A stretch of 64,000 nucleotides of DNA from Brevundimonas sp. NIBR11 (GTDB lineage Bacteria; Pseudomonadota; Alphaproteobacteria; Caulobacterales; Caulobacteraceae), in assembly GCF_027912535.1 (NCBI RefSeq), contig NZ_CP115465.1:1716001-1780000 (forward strand), written 5' to 3'. Made by a program: the position numbers and the translations under genes. The notes beneath the pieces are model-generated. The model worked only from the letters and a program-made list of their open reading frames with translations. It made no database searches and was not told the origin of the DNA. Below, in pieces: positions 15,220 to 25,091 of this stretch. Every line of letters starts with the position of its first letter. Within the stretch, counting starts at the first letter, position 1.

Positions 15220-17281
15220 CCTCGCCAACCTCGGCATCCGCATCGAAAGCCAGGAAGCCGATGTCGCCGACAAGCGCCTCGACGACCTGGCGGCCTCGGC
15301 GGACCGGGCCGAGAAGAGCGTCGACTCCCTCGCGATGGCGGCTCGCCGGGCCGATGGTGCGACCTCGACCATGAACGTCGCCGTTCGGGAACAGGGCCGC
15401 ATGCTCAACGTCTCGCGCAACGCCATGGGGCTGACGGCAGCGGAAGGCCTCAACCTGTCTCGCCAGTTCGCCGACATTGGCGTCACGGCCGCCATGGGCA
15501 TGAACCCGCTGATGATCGCTCTTCAGCAGGGGCCGCAGCTGCTGGATATCTTCCAAGTCGCCGCCGTCCGAACGGGGATGACGGTTCGAGCCACGATGAT
15601 GGCCGCAGCTACCGGCGCTTGGGCTCTGGTCGCACCCTTTGCACCTCTGATCGCCACGGTCGCTCTGGCGGGCGCTGCTATTGGCGGAGTCCTCGCCCTC
15701 TCTGCTCGCTCGGCGAACAAGGAGTTTGGCGACTTGAAGGACGGGCTGGGTCTGACCGACGACCAGCTGAAGAAGGTCAAGGACTCGACCATCAGTTTGG
15801 GGGACATCGTTGTCGCGACGTTCCAGGAAGTCGGCGAAGCGATCATGGACGCCTTCGACGGGCCGATTAAGTCAGCCCAGAAGCAGACGACATCTTTCCT
15901 TGACGAGCTGAAGGCGAACACGATCAAGGAACTGAAGGCCGTCGTCGGCGCATTCGTCGGATCCTACGATGTGATCCGGGGGACGTGGCGCATGCTCCCC
16001 GCCGCCATCGGCGATGCCGCGGTCACGGCGGCCAACATTGTGATCCGATCGGTCGAGGGGATCGTCAACGGCGCCGCGTCTGGCATCAACCGAGTCCTTG
16101 CGGGCATCCGCGCGCTCGGCGCGATCAACCCAACCTTCGCTTGGGCGTCGGCAATCCGGGACATCGGATCAGTGAGCCTGAACGGGCTGGCGAACCCCTA
16201 TGGAGGGGCCATGAATGCCATCGGCGCTGCGGGCCAGAACCTCTACGCCGATGGCAATGCGCGGGGCGCGGGCTATGTCGATGCTGGGATCGACGCCGTC
16301 GGCAGGCGGGCTCGCGACAATGAGGTCGCGAACATCCGGCGGCAGGCTGGGGACTCCGGCGACACTGACGCCCAGCGGGCAGCGCGTGCTGCTCGGGAAG
16401 TCAGTGAAACGATGTGGGCGATGGAGCGCATCGACCTCCAACCCCTGAACATCCAACTGATCGAGCTCGTCGATCCTCTCAAGCTGATCGCCGACGAGGC
16501 TCGCCTGATCAATGGGCTGGCTCAAGAGTCGGCGCAGGGCCTGGCCGAGGCATTCGGTGAGAGCGGCCGCGCGCTGGGCGACCTCCTGGTCGGCATGACC
16601 GCGTATCAGTCTCGCATCGCTGAGATCAATCTGGCGGAGAAGGAGCACCACCTCAGCGCCATGCAGGCCGAGCGCGAGCGGGCTTATGCTCAGGTCGCCA
16701 ACTACGGCGACATGCTGAGCGCGGCCAAAGGCTTCTTCCAGGAAGGTTCGGAGGGCTATCGGTTCCTGCAGGCAGCGGAAGCCGCCTACCGCGTCTTCCA
16801 GTTCGCGATGTCGGTTCAGGCGATGGCCCAGACCGCAGCGGAGACGGCGGCCAGCGTGGCGGCAAGCGGCACCAAGGCGGCAGCCTCGACGGCGGCCGGC
16901 GCTGCGAAGATGTTCGAAACGCTGGGCCCGTACGCCTTCCCGATCGTCGCCGCGATGGTCGCTCTCCTGGCCTCTCTTGGGATGCGTGGCGGCGGTGGCG
17001 GCGGCTCTTCCAAGGCAGTGAGCGCTTCGGTGGGCACCTCGCAGGGAATGAACCAGCAGGCCGATCAGAACCGGACCCTCTTCGCTTCGGCTGTGGCTCA
17101 ACAGGTTGAGGTAAAAGTCACGGCCGACCGGGATGGTCTGAACGCCTACGTTCAACAGACGGCCGGCGAGGTTGCCCGCCCGATGATCGCGCAAGGCATG
17201 GCCGCCGCCGCCGGCGCCACCCGGGCCCAGGTATTCTCCGACCTCGACAAGAGCCGAACCTATGATCGAACGGCTGGCTGA
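15212..17281 (+). CDS. Tail length tape measure protein
   Basis: 689 residues. The N-terminus is helical, with DKRLDDLAASADRAEKSVDS, a pattern common to lambda-type tape measure proteins. Next comes LSRQFADIGVTAAMGMNPLM and hydrophobic stretches around residues 125-165. The C-terminal half has Ala/Thr-rich helices and a Gly run (MRGGGGGGSS). It sets tail length and enters the host during DNA injection. The start overlaps the GT stop. Its length would imply a siphophage tail of roughly 100 nm if the usual scaling holds (inference). Confidence 0.9.
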   Translation: MTDLANLGIRIESQEADVADKRLDDLAASADRAEKSVDSLAMAARRADGATSTMNVAVREQGRMLNVSRNAMGLTAAEGLNLSRQFADIGVTAAMGMNPLMIALQQGPQLLDIFQVAAVRTGMTVRATMMAAATGAWALVAPFAPLIATVALAGAAIGGVLALSARSANKEFGDLKDGLGLTDDQLKKVKDSTISLGDIVVATFQEVGEAIMDAFDGPIKSAQKQTTSFLDELKANTIKELKAVVGAFVGSYDVIRGTWRMLPAAIGDAAVTAANIVIRSVEGIVNGAASGINRVLAGIRALGAINPTFAWASAIRDIGSVSLNGLANPYGGAMNAIGAAGQNLYADGNARGAGYVDAGIDAVGRRARDNEVANIRRQAGDSGDTDAQRAARAAREVSETMWAMERIDLQPLNIQLIELVDPLKLIADEARLINGLAQESAQGLAEAFGESGRALGDLLVGMTAYQSRIAEINLAEKEHHLSAMQAERERAYAQVANYGDMLSAAKGFFQEGSEGYRFLQAAEAAYRVFQFAMSVQAMAQTAAETAASVAASGTKAAASTAAGAAKMFETLGPYAFPIVAAMVALLASLGMRGGGGGGSSKAVSASVGTSQGMNQQADQNRTLFASAVAQQVEVKVTADRDGLNAYVQQTAGEVARPMIAQGMAAAAGATRAQVFSDLDKSRTYDRTAG

Positions 17282-17868
17282 TGCCTAGGACGCTCCCCAC
17301 CCCGCGCCTGATCAGCGCCGAGCCTACGATCATCTCCTCGAGCATCGACCAGAGGAGCGCGACCGGATCGAACCGGCAGAAGGGCATGCGGAAAGGCTCG
17401 CACTACAGTTACGAGTTCATCCTCGAGCCGACAGACCATGCCGAGGGGTTGGCATGGCTGGACCTGCGCACGGAAGCCGACACGGTCGTCGTCGCCATTC
17501 CGCAGATGGGGCTGGAGATTGGCACGCCGGGCACGGCGCTCGTCAACGGCTCCGGGCAGTCAGGCTCTTCGCTGTCCATCAAGGGCTTCGTTCCCGGCTA
17601 CCAAGTCCGCAAGGGTCAGGCCTTCAACCACATTGGGTCTGATGGAGTTCGCCGGATCTACATCGCCGACGCCGCGGCCACGGCCAACGGCTCCGGCGTC
17701 GCGACGATCACTCTGGAGACCATGCTGAACTGGCCGCCGGCCAACAACGAGCCAGTCTCATTCAGCGACGTGCGCATCGAGGGCTTCGCGGCCGTGGAGC
17801 GGGGCTCGTTCCTGCAAGACGGCAACGGCTACTACAACATCCGTTTCACGGTCGAAGAGTCCGGCTGA
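17281..17868 (+). CDS. Distal tail protein, 195 aa
   Basis: It starts directly at the tape measure stop (TGATG). The protein is beta-rich with segments such as YSYEFILEPTDHAEGLAWLD and a C-terminal YYNIRFTVEESG. Its place between the tape measure and hub genes matches lambda M or L-type distal tail components. The precise family is not certain. Confidence 0.65.
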   Translation: MPRTLPTPRLISAEPTIISSSIDQRSATGSNRQKGMRKGSHYSYEFILEPTDHAEGLAWLDLRTEADTVVVAIPQMGLEIGTPGTALVNGSGQSGSSLSIKGFVPGYQVRKGQAFNHIGSDGVRRIYIADAAATANGSGVATITLETMLNWPPANNEPVSFSDVRIEGFAAVERGSFLQDGNGYYNIRFTVEESG

Positions 17869-18434
17869 TGGATGCCGCCCTCTCTGCCGCCTACAGCCAG
17901 CGGGTTTGGACGCGGGCGCTGTTGGTGCGCTTGGACCTGCCCGGCGGGACTTATGCCCTGACCGACGGCGGCTTCGTCGTTCACGAGGGCCAACTGTATC
18001 TGGGCGCCGAACCCTCGCTGGGCCTGTTCATCGGTGTCTCCGGCCTGGCCAGCGGAACCGGCAACCAGACGACCCGTGTCGATCTCCGCATCGCGCCTAA
18101 GAACAACAGCGCCGCCTCCATCTTGGGGTCGCCCAGCACGCAAGGCAGCCGGGTCCGGGTCTGGCGCGGCGCCATCGACCGAAGGACCGGGCTCCTGATC
18201 GGCGAGCCCGTCCTGCGCTTCGACGGCGAGATCGATCAGCCTCGGTTCTCGGTCGGCTCGGATCGTCAGCTCACCATCGCCTGCGGCACGCAGTCCGCTC
18301 GGCAGCTTGAAGAGAACGCCGACTGGCGCGCCAACCACGGCTTCCACTCGACCCGTTGGGCCGGTGAGAACGGGATGGTCCGCGTCGCCGGCATTTCGAA
18401 GATCACTCAGGACCTGGGGACGTGGCGCACATGA
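17868..18434 (+). CDS. Tail hub protein, DUF2163-like
   Basis: The 188-residue protein overlaps the preceding stop by ATGGATG spacing. It has ALLVRLDLPGGTYALTDGG and GTGNQTTRVDLRIAPKN, a beta-rich pattern like the N-terminal part of DUF2163 hub proteins. It is followed by a peptidase-like gene and the J-like gene, the usual baseplate order of this phage group. Confidence 0.65.
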   Translation: MDAALSAAYSQRVWTRALLVRLDLPGGTYALTDGGFVVHEGQLYLGAEPSLGLFIGVSGLASGTGNQTTRVDLRIAPKNNSAASILGSPSTQGSRVRVWRGAIDRRTGLLIGEPVLRFDGEIDQPRFSVGSDRQLTIACGTQSARQLEENADWRANHGFHSTRWAGENGMVRVAGISKITQDLGTWRT

Positions 18435-18853
18435 TCGACGACCGTCTCCGCCGGGCCGCCGCGGCCGAGGCCTGCCGCCAGCGCTTCTACGGCAAGGCCT
18501 ATGACCCCGGCGTCCGCGACTGCGTGAAGCTGGCGACCCATGCCCTGGTCAAGATGGGGCACGGCTCGGGCCCGGTGAAGGGCCTCCGCTATGACACGGA
18601 GGCAAAGGGCTATCGGCTCTTGCTGAAGGCCGGTTTCAAGACCCTGCCTGAGGCGCTCGATGCGATGGGGCTGCCTCGGATCGCGCCGGCCATGGCCATG
18701 CAGGGCGATCTGATCGCGATGCACGCAGGTGACGACAACCCCTTCGGCGCATCCATGATGGTCGCCATGTCGGACGGCCTAGTCCTCGGCTTTAGCGAGG
18801 GCGTCTGTTCGACTTGGCGTCCCCTCGCCTATCAGGCCGCCTGGCGCCTCTGA
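18431..18853 (+). CDS. Tail-tip cysteine peptidase-like protein (NlpC/P60 or DUF6950 type)
   Basis: 140 residues. A candidate catalytic Cys lies in PGVRDCVKLATHAL. A segment MQGDLIAMH follows near the C-terminal half, matching the DC...GDL spacing in tail-tip NlpC/P60-like proteins (lambda gpK position). It may cleave peptidoglycan during injection. A histidine partner is not obvious, so activity is unproven. ATG 18431 overlaps the preceding stop (ATGA) and is preferred to GTG 18422. Confidence 0.65.
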   Translation: MIDDRLRRAAAAEACRQRFYGKAYDPGVRDCVKLATHALVKMGHGSGPVKGLRYDTEAKGYRLLLKAGFKTLPEALDAMGLPRIAPAMAMQGDLIAMHAGDDNPFGASMMVAMSDGLVLGFSEGVCSTWRPLAYQAAWRL

Positions 18854-21800
18854 TGCCGCAGGCCATCCCCGCCGTCATCGCCGCGATTTCTTATGTCGGC
18901 ACAGCGACGACGGCTGTGGTCGCGGGAACAGCAACCCTCGCCCAGATCGCGACGGTTGCTGCCGTGGGGATCGGAGCTGGTGTCGGCAGCATGGCGCTGT
19001 CGCAAGCGCTGACGCCCCAGATCGCCAGCCAGGGGGCTGCTGTTCAGTGGGAGGCCAACCCTGACGCTCCGTTGCGTTTCGCCTTCGGGCGGGTGGGCGT
19101 GAAAGGCAGCATCAAGGATGCGGCGGTTTATGGCCCGGACCGCATGTACGTCAGCTTCGCCTGCACAGTTTCCGCGGCGGGGCCCATCAAGAGCTTCGTC
19201 GCGTTCCGAGCTGGCGATTACTACATGTCCTTCAACGGCGCGGGCATGGCGACGACCGAGCCCTACGCGGGTGAGATGTGGCTTTCAACGCGTCTCGGTC
19301 TGCAGCCCGACACCGCGCTATCCCTGCCGTCCGGGCTCAAGAACGGAGCCACCTTCCCAGGCTGGAGCAGTGATCGAAAGCTTTCGGGATCGGCGGGCTA
19401 CCTGATCACCCTCGGCGAGAACTCGAAGCGCACGGCCTACGACGGCAAGATCCCGGCGTTCGTCGCAACGATCGAGGGCCTGTTCTGCTACGACCCCCGC
19501 CTCGACAGCACCTATCCTGGCGGCTCCGGTTCCTGCCGGCTGAACAACCCCGCGACGTGGATCTGGACGCAGAACCCCATCTTGTTCGGGCTAAAGTGGG
19601 CGTTGGGCCTCTGGGAAGGCCCGACCGGCAAGGGCGCGCCGCAGATCGACTATCAGGTCGGCGGCATCGGCGCGAAGGTCGAGGGCATCCACCTCGCCTC
19701 GTTCGTGGCGGCGGCGAACGTGTCGGACGCCAATGGCTGGACCAGCGCCGCCTACCCCTCCACCGACGACGACAAAGCCCAAGTCCTGGACGGTTTCCTG
19801 AAGGCGGGCGGCGCCATGTACGCGGAGATCGCGGGCAAGATCGCCTGCATCCACCGCGCGGCTCCCCGGGCAACGGTCTTCACCGTGACCGTCCGCGACA
19901 CCGCTGGCCCGGTCGAGATCGACACCGCCTCGTCCAAGCTCAACCGCATCAACACGATCCGGCCGCGATATTGGGCAGAGGATCAAGAGTGGGAGATGAC
20001 CGCCCTTCCGGAGGTGACGTCCACTGTATGGCAGGAGGAAGACGGGCAAGGCGTCGCCGTGAAGCGCACCCGCGGCGCGGACTACACCTTTGTCCCTCAG
20101 GCCAAGCAGGCCCGTGAGCTGGCCAGTCTGGAGATTTCGAACAGTCGCGAGGGCATCCGGGGGCGTGTTCCGCTCCGCCCCTACATGGACCCGGAGCCCG
20201 GCAACTGCTTCATCTTCGACGAGCCCGACTTCGCCCTTTCGAATGTCAAATGCTTCGTCCTCAACGTCGAAGACGACACCGAAAACGACACGGTCATCGT
20301 CACCTTCGAGACCGAGACCGACGGCAAATATCCGTTCGCCTATGGCCAGACAGGCAGCCCACCGCCGCCGCAAGAGCTGGACCCGATCGACCCGCGAGAG
20401 GTCACCCCGCCCGCTCCTTTGGATTGGACCGTCGTCGTGCGCCCTCCAGCGCCAGGCGGCGGCCAGCTGCCCGGCTTCGACGTTGCAGGGGTCGTCAACA
20501 ATGCGACAGCTCACCGGGTTCTTGTCGAAACCGGGCCCGGCGAGGACGGCCCGTGGACGCAGGCCTATTCCGGCCCGCCGACGGCCGAGCGGATCCAGAT
20601 CACCGTTGATCCTGGCGTCGCCTACTACGTCGCTGTCAGCTACTTTAACGCGGCCGGAAACCAGTCCACGCGATCCGTCTATGGGCCCTATGTCGCCGGC
20701 AACCTTGTATCCGACGACACAGCCGGCGTCGGCGGAACGCCCGCGGCGGAGCTGATCAGCTTCTTCCGGGAGGCGCAGGGCCTGGTCGCCGAGACCGACA
20801 ACGCCGCCGAGACCCTGATCCGGGAGACGCTAGACCGTCACGCGCGTGTGGTGGCGGAGAAGGAAGCGCGGATCGCCGACATCCTCGACGAGGAGACGGC
20901 GCGGATCGCGGCGATCACGGCCGAACAGGCGGCGCGGGTCGCGGGTCTGCTGGCTGAAGCCCAGGCGCGGGGCGAGGCCATCGTCGGGGTGTCGACCACG
21001 GTAACGGTCGTCGCGTCCGCTCTGTCCGCCGAAGTCACGACGCGGACGGAGCAATATGCGGCGACGGTCAACAGCGTCGCCCTGGTCGACGGCCGGGTCA
21101 CGACCGTGGCCGGGAACCTGTCGGCGGAGACGGCGACGCGGCTGACGCAGATCAGCGCGGTGAACGCCTCGATCGCGGGCGTCGACAGCCGGGTCACGAC
21201 ATCGGCTAACGACCTCGCCTCGCTGACGTCGTCGGTGACGACGCAGTTCTCCTCGGTGAACGGCACGCTGGCGGAGGTGGTCACGCTGGCGAACACGGTC
21301 TCGACCGGGCTGGCGGCCGAGACCTCCACGCGCGCGCTGCAGATCAGCAGCGTGCAAGGCTCGATTGCCGGCGTTGATGCGCGGGTGACCACGTCCGCGA
21401 ATGATCTGGCCGCCCTGACGACGTCGGTGACGTCCCAGTTCAGCACGGTCAACGGCACGCTGTCGGCGCACACGACGTCGATCACCACGAACGCCTCGGC
21501 TATCTCAGCCGAAACCACGGCGCGCACGTCCCAGATCAGCAGCATCAACGGCTCGCTGTCCGAGGTGATCACCCTGGCGAACACGGTCAGCACGGCGCTG
21601 GCGGCAGAGACGACGACGCGGAGCGGTCAGTTCAGCACCCTCGGTACGTCGATCGCGGGCGTGGACGCGAGGGTCACCACCAACGCGACGGACCTCGCCG
21701 CCCTCACCTCCTCGGTGACCAGCCAGTTCTCGTCGGTCAACGGCAACCTGTCCGCCGTCATCAGCCTGGCCAACACGACGGCGACGCTGAACGCCGCGCT

Positions 21801-22728
21801 GACCCAGACCGTGACCGATCTGACGGCCTCGACGACCGCAGGGCTGGCGAACGTTAACACCACCCTGACCGCGCTTTCGGACGCGGATCAGGTCCTCGCC
21901 TCATCGATCTCGACGGCCCAGACCACGGCCAACGGCGCAAGCGCCAGCGCAACCTTCGTGCTGTCGGCGCTGAATGGAAACCAAGCCTACGCCGCCCTGC
22001 TGACCGACGTGAACGGTCGCTTCACCGGCATGCGGATCAACGGCGCGACACAGGCCGTCGACTTCCTCGCGGAATATTTCAACGTCACGGCCGGGTCGGG
22101 CGGCGGCATCAGCTACAGCGCGGCCTCGAAGGTCTTCAAGATCTACGACGCGACGTCGAAGACGGTGCTGCGGGCCAGCGGCGACATCCGCATGTGGTCG
22201 GGGCCGGCGTCGGTCGCGGACGGCTCCGAGACCGCAGAGAACGGGGTCCTCGCCATCGGGCCGGGCGTCGCATCGGGAGGCCGCTTCAACGGTCAGACGC
22301 TATCCGGCCCTTTTGACTCCGGCGCACCGGGATCGGGGATCACCGACCTGACCACGACGTATCAGACACTCGCCTATGTCGAGCGGCCGATGCGGGACGG
22401 CGGCTACGTCACGCTGCGGGTGCAGGGCGAGGCCTCCGGCAACGCCAACCCGGACGGCGAGGGGGTTCGCAACTGGACCATCGACTATCGCCTCGTTTCG
22501 ACCGCGCTCGACGGGTCGGACCTTGAAACGATCCTGACGGCCTCGTTCGGCGGATCGCACACCGGAACGATCAGCTTCGTCGACGCGGGGCTCAGCAGCT
22601 GGGACCCGTCGGTCACGGCGAAGAACGGCCAGCGCCGACTGGCGTGGCAGGCCCGCCGCGCCTCGGACGGCGTCACCACGGCGGCCAGCGTCCGCAACAT
22701 GCGCATCAGCGGCTTCTACGCCGGCTGA
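18853..22728 (+). CDS. Host-specificity / tail fibre protein, J-like, 1291 aa
   Basis: ATG 18853 overlaps the preceding stop (TGATG). The N-terminus has a long hydrophobic stretch (residues about 5-50). Residues 60-500 form a hub-like beta region, followed by a fibronectin-like part ending near residue 620. Residues about 690-1010 are heptad-like Ser/Thr/Ala-rich repeats that probably make a trimeric fibre shaft. The C-terminal 280 residues are a beta-rich tip, the likely receptor contact. It is the last gene of the uninterrupted late operon before a reverse-strand gene. Confidence 0.85.
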   Translation: MPQAIPAVIAAISYVGTATTAVVAGTATLAQIATVAAVGIGAGVGSMALSQALTPQIASQGAAVQWEANPDAPLRFAFGRVGVKGSIKDAAVYGPDRMYVSFACTVSAAGPIKSFVAFRAGDYYMSFNGAGMATTEPYAGEMWLSTRLGLQPDTALSLPSGLKNGATFPGWSSDRKLSGSAGYLITLGENSKRTAYDGKIPAFVATIEGLFCYDPRLDSTYPGGSGSCRLNNPATWIWTQNPILFGLKWALGLWEGPTGKGAPQIDYQVGGIGAKVEGIHLASFVAAANVSDANGWTSAAYPSTDDDKAQVLDGFLKAGGAMYAEIAGKIACIHRAAPRATVFTVTVRDTAGPVEIDTASSKLNRINTIRPRYWAEDQEWEMTALPEVTSTVWQEEDGQGVAVKRTRGADYTFVPQAKQARELASLEISNSREGIRGRVPLRPYMDPEPGNCFIFDEPDFALSNVKCFVLNVEDDTENDTVIVTFETETDGKYPFAYGQTGSPPPPQELDPIDPREVTPPAPLDWTVVVRPPAPGGGQLPGFDVAGVVNNATAHRVLVETGPGEDGPWTQAYSGPPTAERIQITVDPGVAYYVAVSYFNAAGNQSTRSVYGPYVAGNLVSDDTAGVGGTPAAELISFFREAQGLVAETDNAAETLIRETLDRHARVVAEKEARIADILDEETARIAAITAEQAARVAGLLAEAQARGEAIVGVSTTVTVVASALSAEVTTRTEQYAATVNSVALVDGRVTTVAGNLSAETATRLTQISAVNASIAGVDSRVTTSANDLASLTSSVTTQFSSVNGTLAEVVTLANTVSTGLAAETSTRALQISSVQGSIAGVDARVTTSANDLAALTTSVTSQFSTVNGTLSAHTTSITTNASAISAETTARTSQISSINGSLSEVITLANTVSTALAAETTTRSGQFSTLGTSIAGVDARVTTNATDLAALTSSVTSQFSSVNGNLSAVISLANTTATLNAALTQTVTDLTASTTAGLANVNTTLTALSDADQVLASSISTAQTTANGASASATFVLSALNGNQAYAALLTDVNGRFTGMRINGATQAVDFLAEYFNVTAGSGGGISYSAASKVFKIYDATSKTVLRASGDIRMWSGPASVADGSETAENGVLAIGPGVASGGRFNGQTLSGPFDSGAPGSGITDLTTTYQTLAYVERPMRDGGYVTLRVQGEASGNANPDGEGVRNWTIDYRLVSTALDGSDLETILTASFGGSHTGTISFVDAGLSSWDPSVTAKNGQRRLAWQARRASDGVTTAASVRNMRISGFYAG
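21130..21780 (+). repeat. Internal repeats coding the fibre shaft
   Basis: The protein block SIAGVDARVTTSANDLAALT followed by an SVTSQFSSVNG-type strand recurs three times. It alternates with ITLANTVSTALAAET blocks. The DNA copies are similar but not identical. Such repeats can shorten or expand the shaft by recombination. Confidence 0.75.
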
Positions 22729-22814
22729 AGCAGGGAAGCGCCAGAATGAGACGTGTAACGACGACGGAAGCCACCAATCTAACAGGTGTTCGCTGTGTCC
22801 GGGGGAGCTCCAGC

Positions 22815-23231
22815 CTATGGGGCCAGAGTGAGTTCGACGATACTGGCCTTCACATCGATGGTGAGGCTGAAGTTCCGGATGAAGTCCATTCCAAGGATCG
22901 CTGCGAAGGGATGGCCGGAACCGATAAGGTCGCTGACACACAGATGGCCCCGGTGTCGAACAGGTCCGACCAAAAGGACGCCATCGATCACGTCCTGACG
23001 GCCAAGGGCGTTTACACTCAGCGAGTTTAGGCTGTGGACCACTGCATGGCCGGCCGCCCAGCCCTTGTCGACAATCACGAACTCAGCTCCGGTATCGACC
23101 AGGGCGCGGCCACGATGTTGGCGACCGCCAGGGTCGCCGAAGATCACGTCGACCACGGGCATGAACTTCTCGCCCCCTGAACCCATCGTGGTCTTCAGAA
23201 AATAGCCTGTGATCCTGACTGACTCAGGCAT
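22815..23231 (-). CDS. Retropepsin-like aspartic protease, antisense to the tail genes
   Basis: The 138-residue product has the single catalytic-motif layout of retropepsins. ALVDTGAEFVIVDKGW contains D-T-G-A, and the second half has a hydrophobic strand followed by AILGMDFIRNFSLTID (compare the I-G-x-D and final strand of the fold). Retropepsins act as homodimers. A GGAGG site lies about 5 nt upstream of the start at 23231, so the longer start at 23261 is not needed. It runs against the flanking tail genes and could be a moron. No substrate can be inferred. Confidence 0.75.
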   Translation of the reverse strand: MPESVRITGYFLKTTMGSGGEKFMPVVDVIFGDPGGRQHRGRALVDTGAEFVIVDKGWAAGHAVVHSLNSLSVNALGRQDVIDGVLLVGPVRHRGHLCVSDLIGSGHPFAAILGMDFIRNFSLTIDVKASIVELTLAP

Positions 23232-23308
23232 TCGCCCCTCCGCGCAGTGACGGGCGGACACTGCCCGATGCGCACGACGTGCGCGAATTCATTGCCCAGG
23301 AGACTATC

Positions 23309-23635
23309 ATGACCAAAGCCCCCACGGCCGAGGAGCGCCGCACCGCGCGCCAGGCCGAACTCGCCGAACAGGCCCGCCGCGCCGCAGAACAGGCGATCGA
23401 CGATGCCGACATGAACCTGCCCGTGCTCAAGGCGGCGATGAAGGACGTCGAAGCGCTGGCCAAGCTGGTCGAGAAGCTGAAGGCGCACTCCGCCGATCTG
23501 CTGCCGTCGAACAACGGCGTCGCCACCTGGCAGTTGTCCGTCGAGACGCTGGCGCAGGTCCAGGGCAATCTGCAGACCATCGGCGAGGCGCTGGTCACCC
23601 ACTGCAACACCGTCCTCGACGCGCCGGCGGCCTGA
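23309..23635 (+). CDS. Coiled-coil phage protein near the fibre genes, 108 aa
   Basis: CAGGAGA precedes ATG 23309. The first 40 residues are a charged helix ([17 protein letters not shown]), followed by another amphipathic helix ([15 protein letters not shown]). It lies four bases before the collagen-like fibre gene. It could be a fibre attachment or structural protein; no known domain is visible. Confidence 0.65.
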   Translation: MTKAPTAEERRTARQAELAEQARRAAEQAIDDADMNLPVLKAAMKDVEALAKLVEKLKAHSADLLPSNNGVATWQLSVETLAQVQGNLQTIGEALVTHCNTVLDAPAA

Positions 23636-23639
23636 TCCG

Positions 23640-25091
23640 ATGGCCCTGACGGACGCGGAATGGTCGGCGGCGGCGGCGGACATCTTTGCGCGGCAGATCG
23701 CCGGCACGATCACCCAATCGCAGGCGGCGACCGAGCTAGCGGCGGCCACGGCCAACTGGCCCACGCGCACCCTGTCTAACGCCGACCTCTCGGCGCGGAT
23801 CGTCGACCTCATCGCCTCGATCAACAATCCGCTGTCCGCTGTGAAACTCAGCGCCGGGGCGCCGGGGACCAGCTTCGGCGATCCGGGCGAGCTGGCGCTC
23901 GATTACGTCAATGGCGCGATCTACGGGCCGAAGGCGACTTCGGGGACGATCTGGCCGCTGCAGACTTCGCTGAAAGGGCCGAAGGGCGACACAGGTGCGA
24001 CGGGCCCGCAAGGGCCACAAGGGGTGAAGGGCGACACTGGAGCCACCGGACCGCAGGGGGCGACTGGACCTCAGGGTCCAACCGGGGCGACTGGCGCACA
24101 GGGTCTCACAGGCCAGACGGGCGCGCAGGGTGAGCAGGGGCTGACCGGCCCACAGGGACCGGACGGACCGACCGGCCCACAAGGTCCGCAGGGGGAGGAA
24201 GGCGCGACGGGACCGACCGGCGCCACAGGTCCGCAAGGCCCGCAGGGGGACACCGGTCCGCAGGGCGCGGTCGGGCCGACGGGTGCGACAGGGCCGGAGG
24301 GACCGCAGGGCGAGAAGGGCGATCGAGGCGAGGCGTTCAGCGTGGATGCTACCGGCCCTCGCGCGGATCGCGACGACCACGATGCGGAGCCCGTCAACTT
24401 CGCCTATTTTGCCTCGGACGAAGGTCTTCTTTATTTCCGCCAGGGCGCAGCCGGGGGTTGGTCCGCCGGCATAGCCTTCGGCAAGGGCGACACGGGCGAC
24501 ACCGGGCCACAGGGTCCGGCCGGTCCGACCGGGCCGCAGGGTCCTGCCGGCAGCCAGGGGCCGCAGGGTGAGATTGGTCCGCAGGGTCCGACCGGCGCGA
24601 CGGGGGCGACTGGCGCGCAAGGTCCGGCCGGGCCAACCGGTCCGACAGGCTCGACCGGTCCGACCGGAGCCACCGGCCCTGCGGGGTCGGATGCGACGGT
24701 GACCAGAGCTTCGGGCTCTGATCTTCGCGGCCTCTTCGATGACCAGAAGGTGCTGACGCCGAAGTCGGTCGCGGATGCGGCCGCGCTGGTGACCCTCACG
24801 GACGCCGCGACCATCGCCGTCGATCTGGCGACCGGTGTGAATTTCGTCGTCACCCTGGCCGGCAACCGAACCCTTGGCGCGCCGTCAAACGCGAAGCCGG
24901 GGATCACGGGGACGATCCTGGTCAAGCAGGACGCAACCGGTTCTCGGACGCTGGCCTTCGCCTCGGCCTGGATGCCGTTCGGCTCGACGCCCAGCCTGAC
25001 CACCACTGCCAACGCCGTCGATCTGCTGACCTTCATCGTGGAGACCAGCGGCAAAGTCCGGTTCAGCTTGGCCAAGGGCGGGGCGGCCTGA
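23640..25091 (+). CDS. Collagen-like tail fibre protein, 483 aa
   Basis: An N-terminal globular region of about 110 residues is followed by two long Gly-X-Y stretches, coded at about 23968-24335 and 24481-24690, with typical triplets GPQ, GPT, GAT and GDT. A small globular insert lies between them. The C-terminal 120 residues are a beta-rich domain ([20 protein letters not shown], then [15 protein letters not shown]) often found in phage fibre proteins. The Gly-X-Y parts should form a triple-helical rod. Confidence 0.88.
   Translation: MALTDAEWSAAAADIFARQIAGTITQSQAATELAAATANWPTRTLSNADLSARIVDLIASINNPLSAVKLSAGAPGTSFGDPGELALDYVNGAIYGPKATSGTIWPLQTSLKGPKGDTGATGPQGPQGVKGDTGATGPQGATGPQGPTGATGAQGLTGQTGAQGEQGLTGPQGPDGPTGPQGPQGEEGATGPTGATGPQGPQGDTGPQGAVGPTGATGPEGPQGEKGDRGEAFSVDATGPRADRDDHDAEPVNFAYFASDEGLLYFRQGAAGGWSAGIAFGKGDTGDTGPQGPAGPTGPQGPAGSQGPQGEIGPQGPTGATGATGAQGPAGPTGPTGSTGPTGATGPAGSDATVTRASGSDLRGLFDDQKVLTPKSVADAAALVTLTDAATIAVDLATGVNFVVTLAGNRTLGAPSNAKPGITGTILVKQDATGSRTLAFASAWMPFGSTPSLTTTANAVDLLTFIVETSGKVRFSLAKGGAA

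Noticed and set aside
21130..21780. Repeats in the tail fibre gene as a possible diversity-generating template
   Set aside because: No reverse transcriptase gene is present in the window and no A-biased variable copy is seen. Shaft repeats explain the pattern.
23960..24690. Short regularly spaced repeats resembling a CRISPR array
   Set aside because: The period is 9 bp and codes Gly-X-Y triplets in an open frame; there are no spacers or cas genes.
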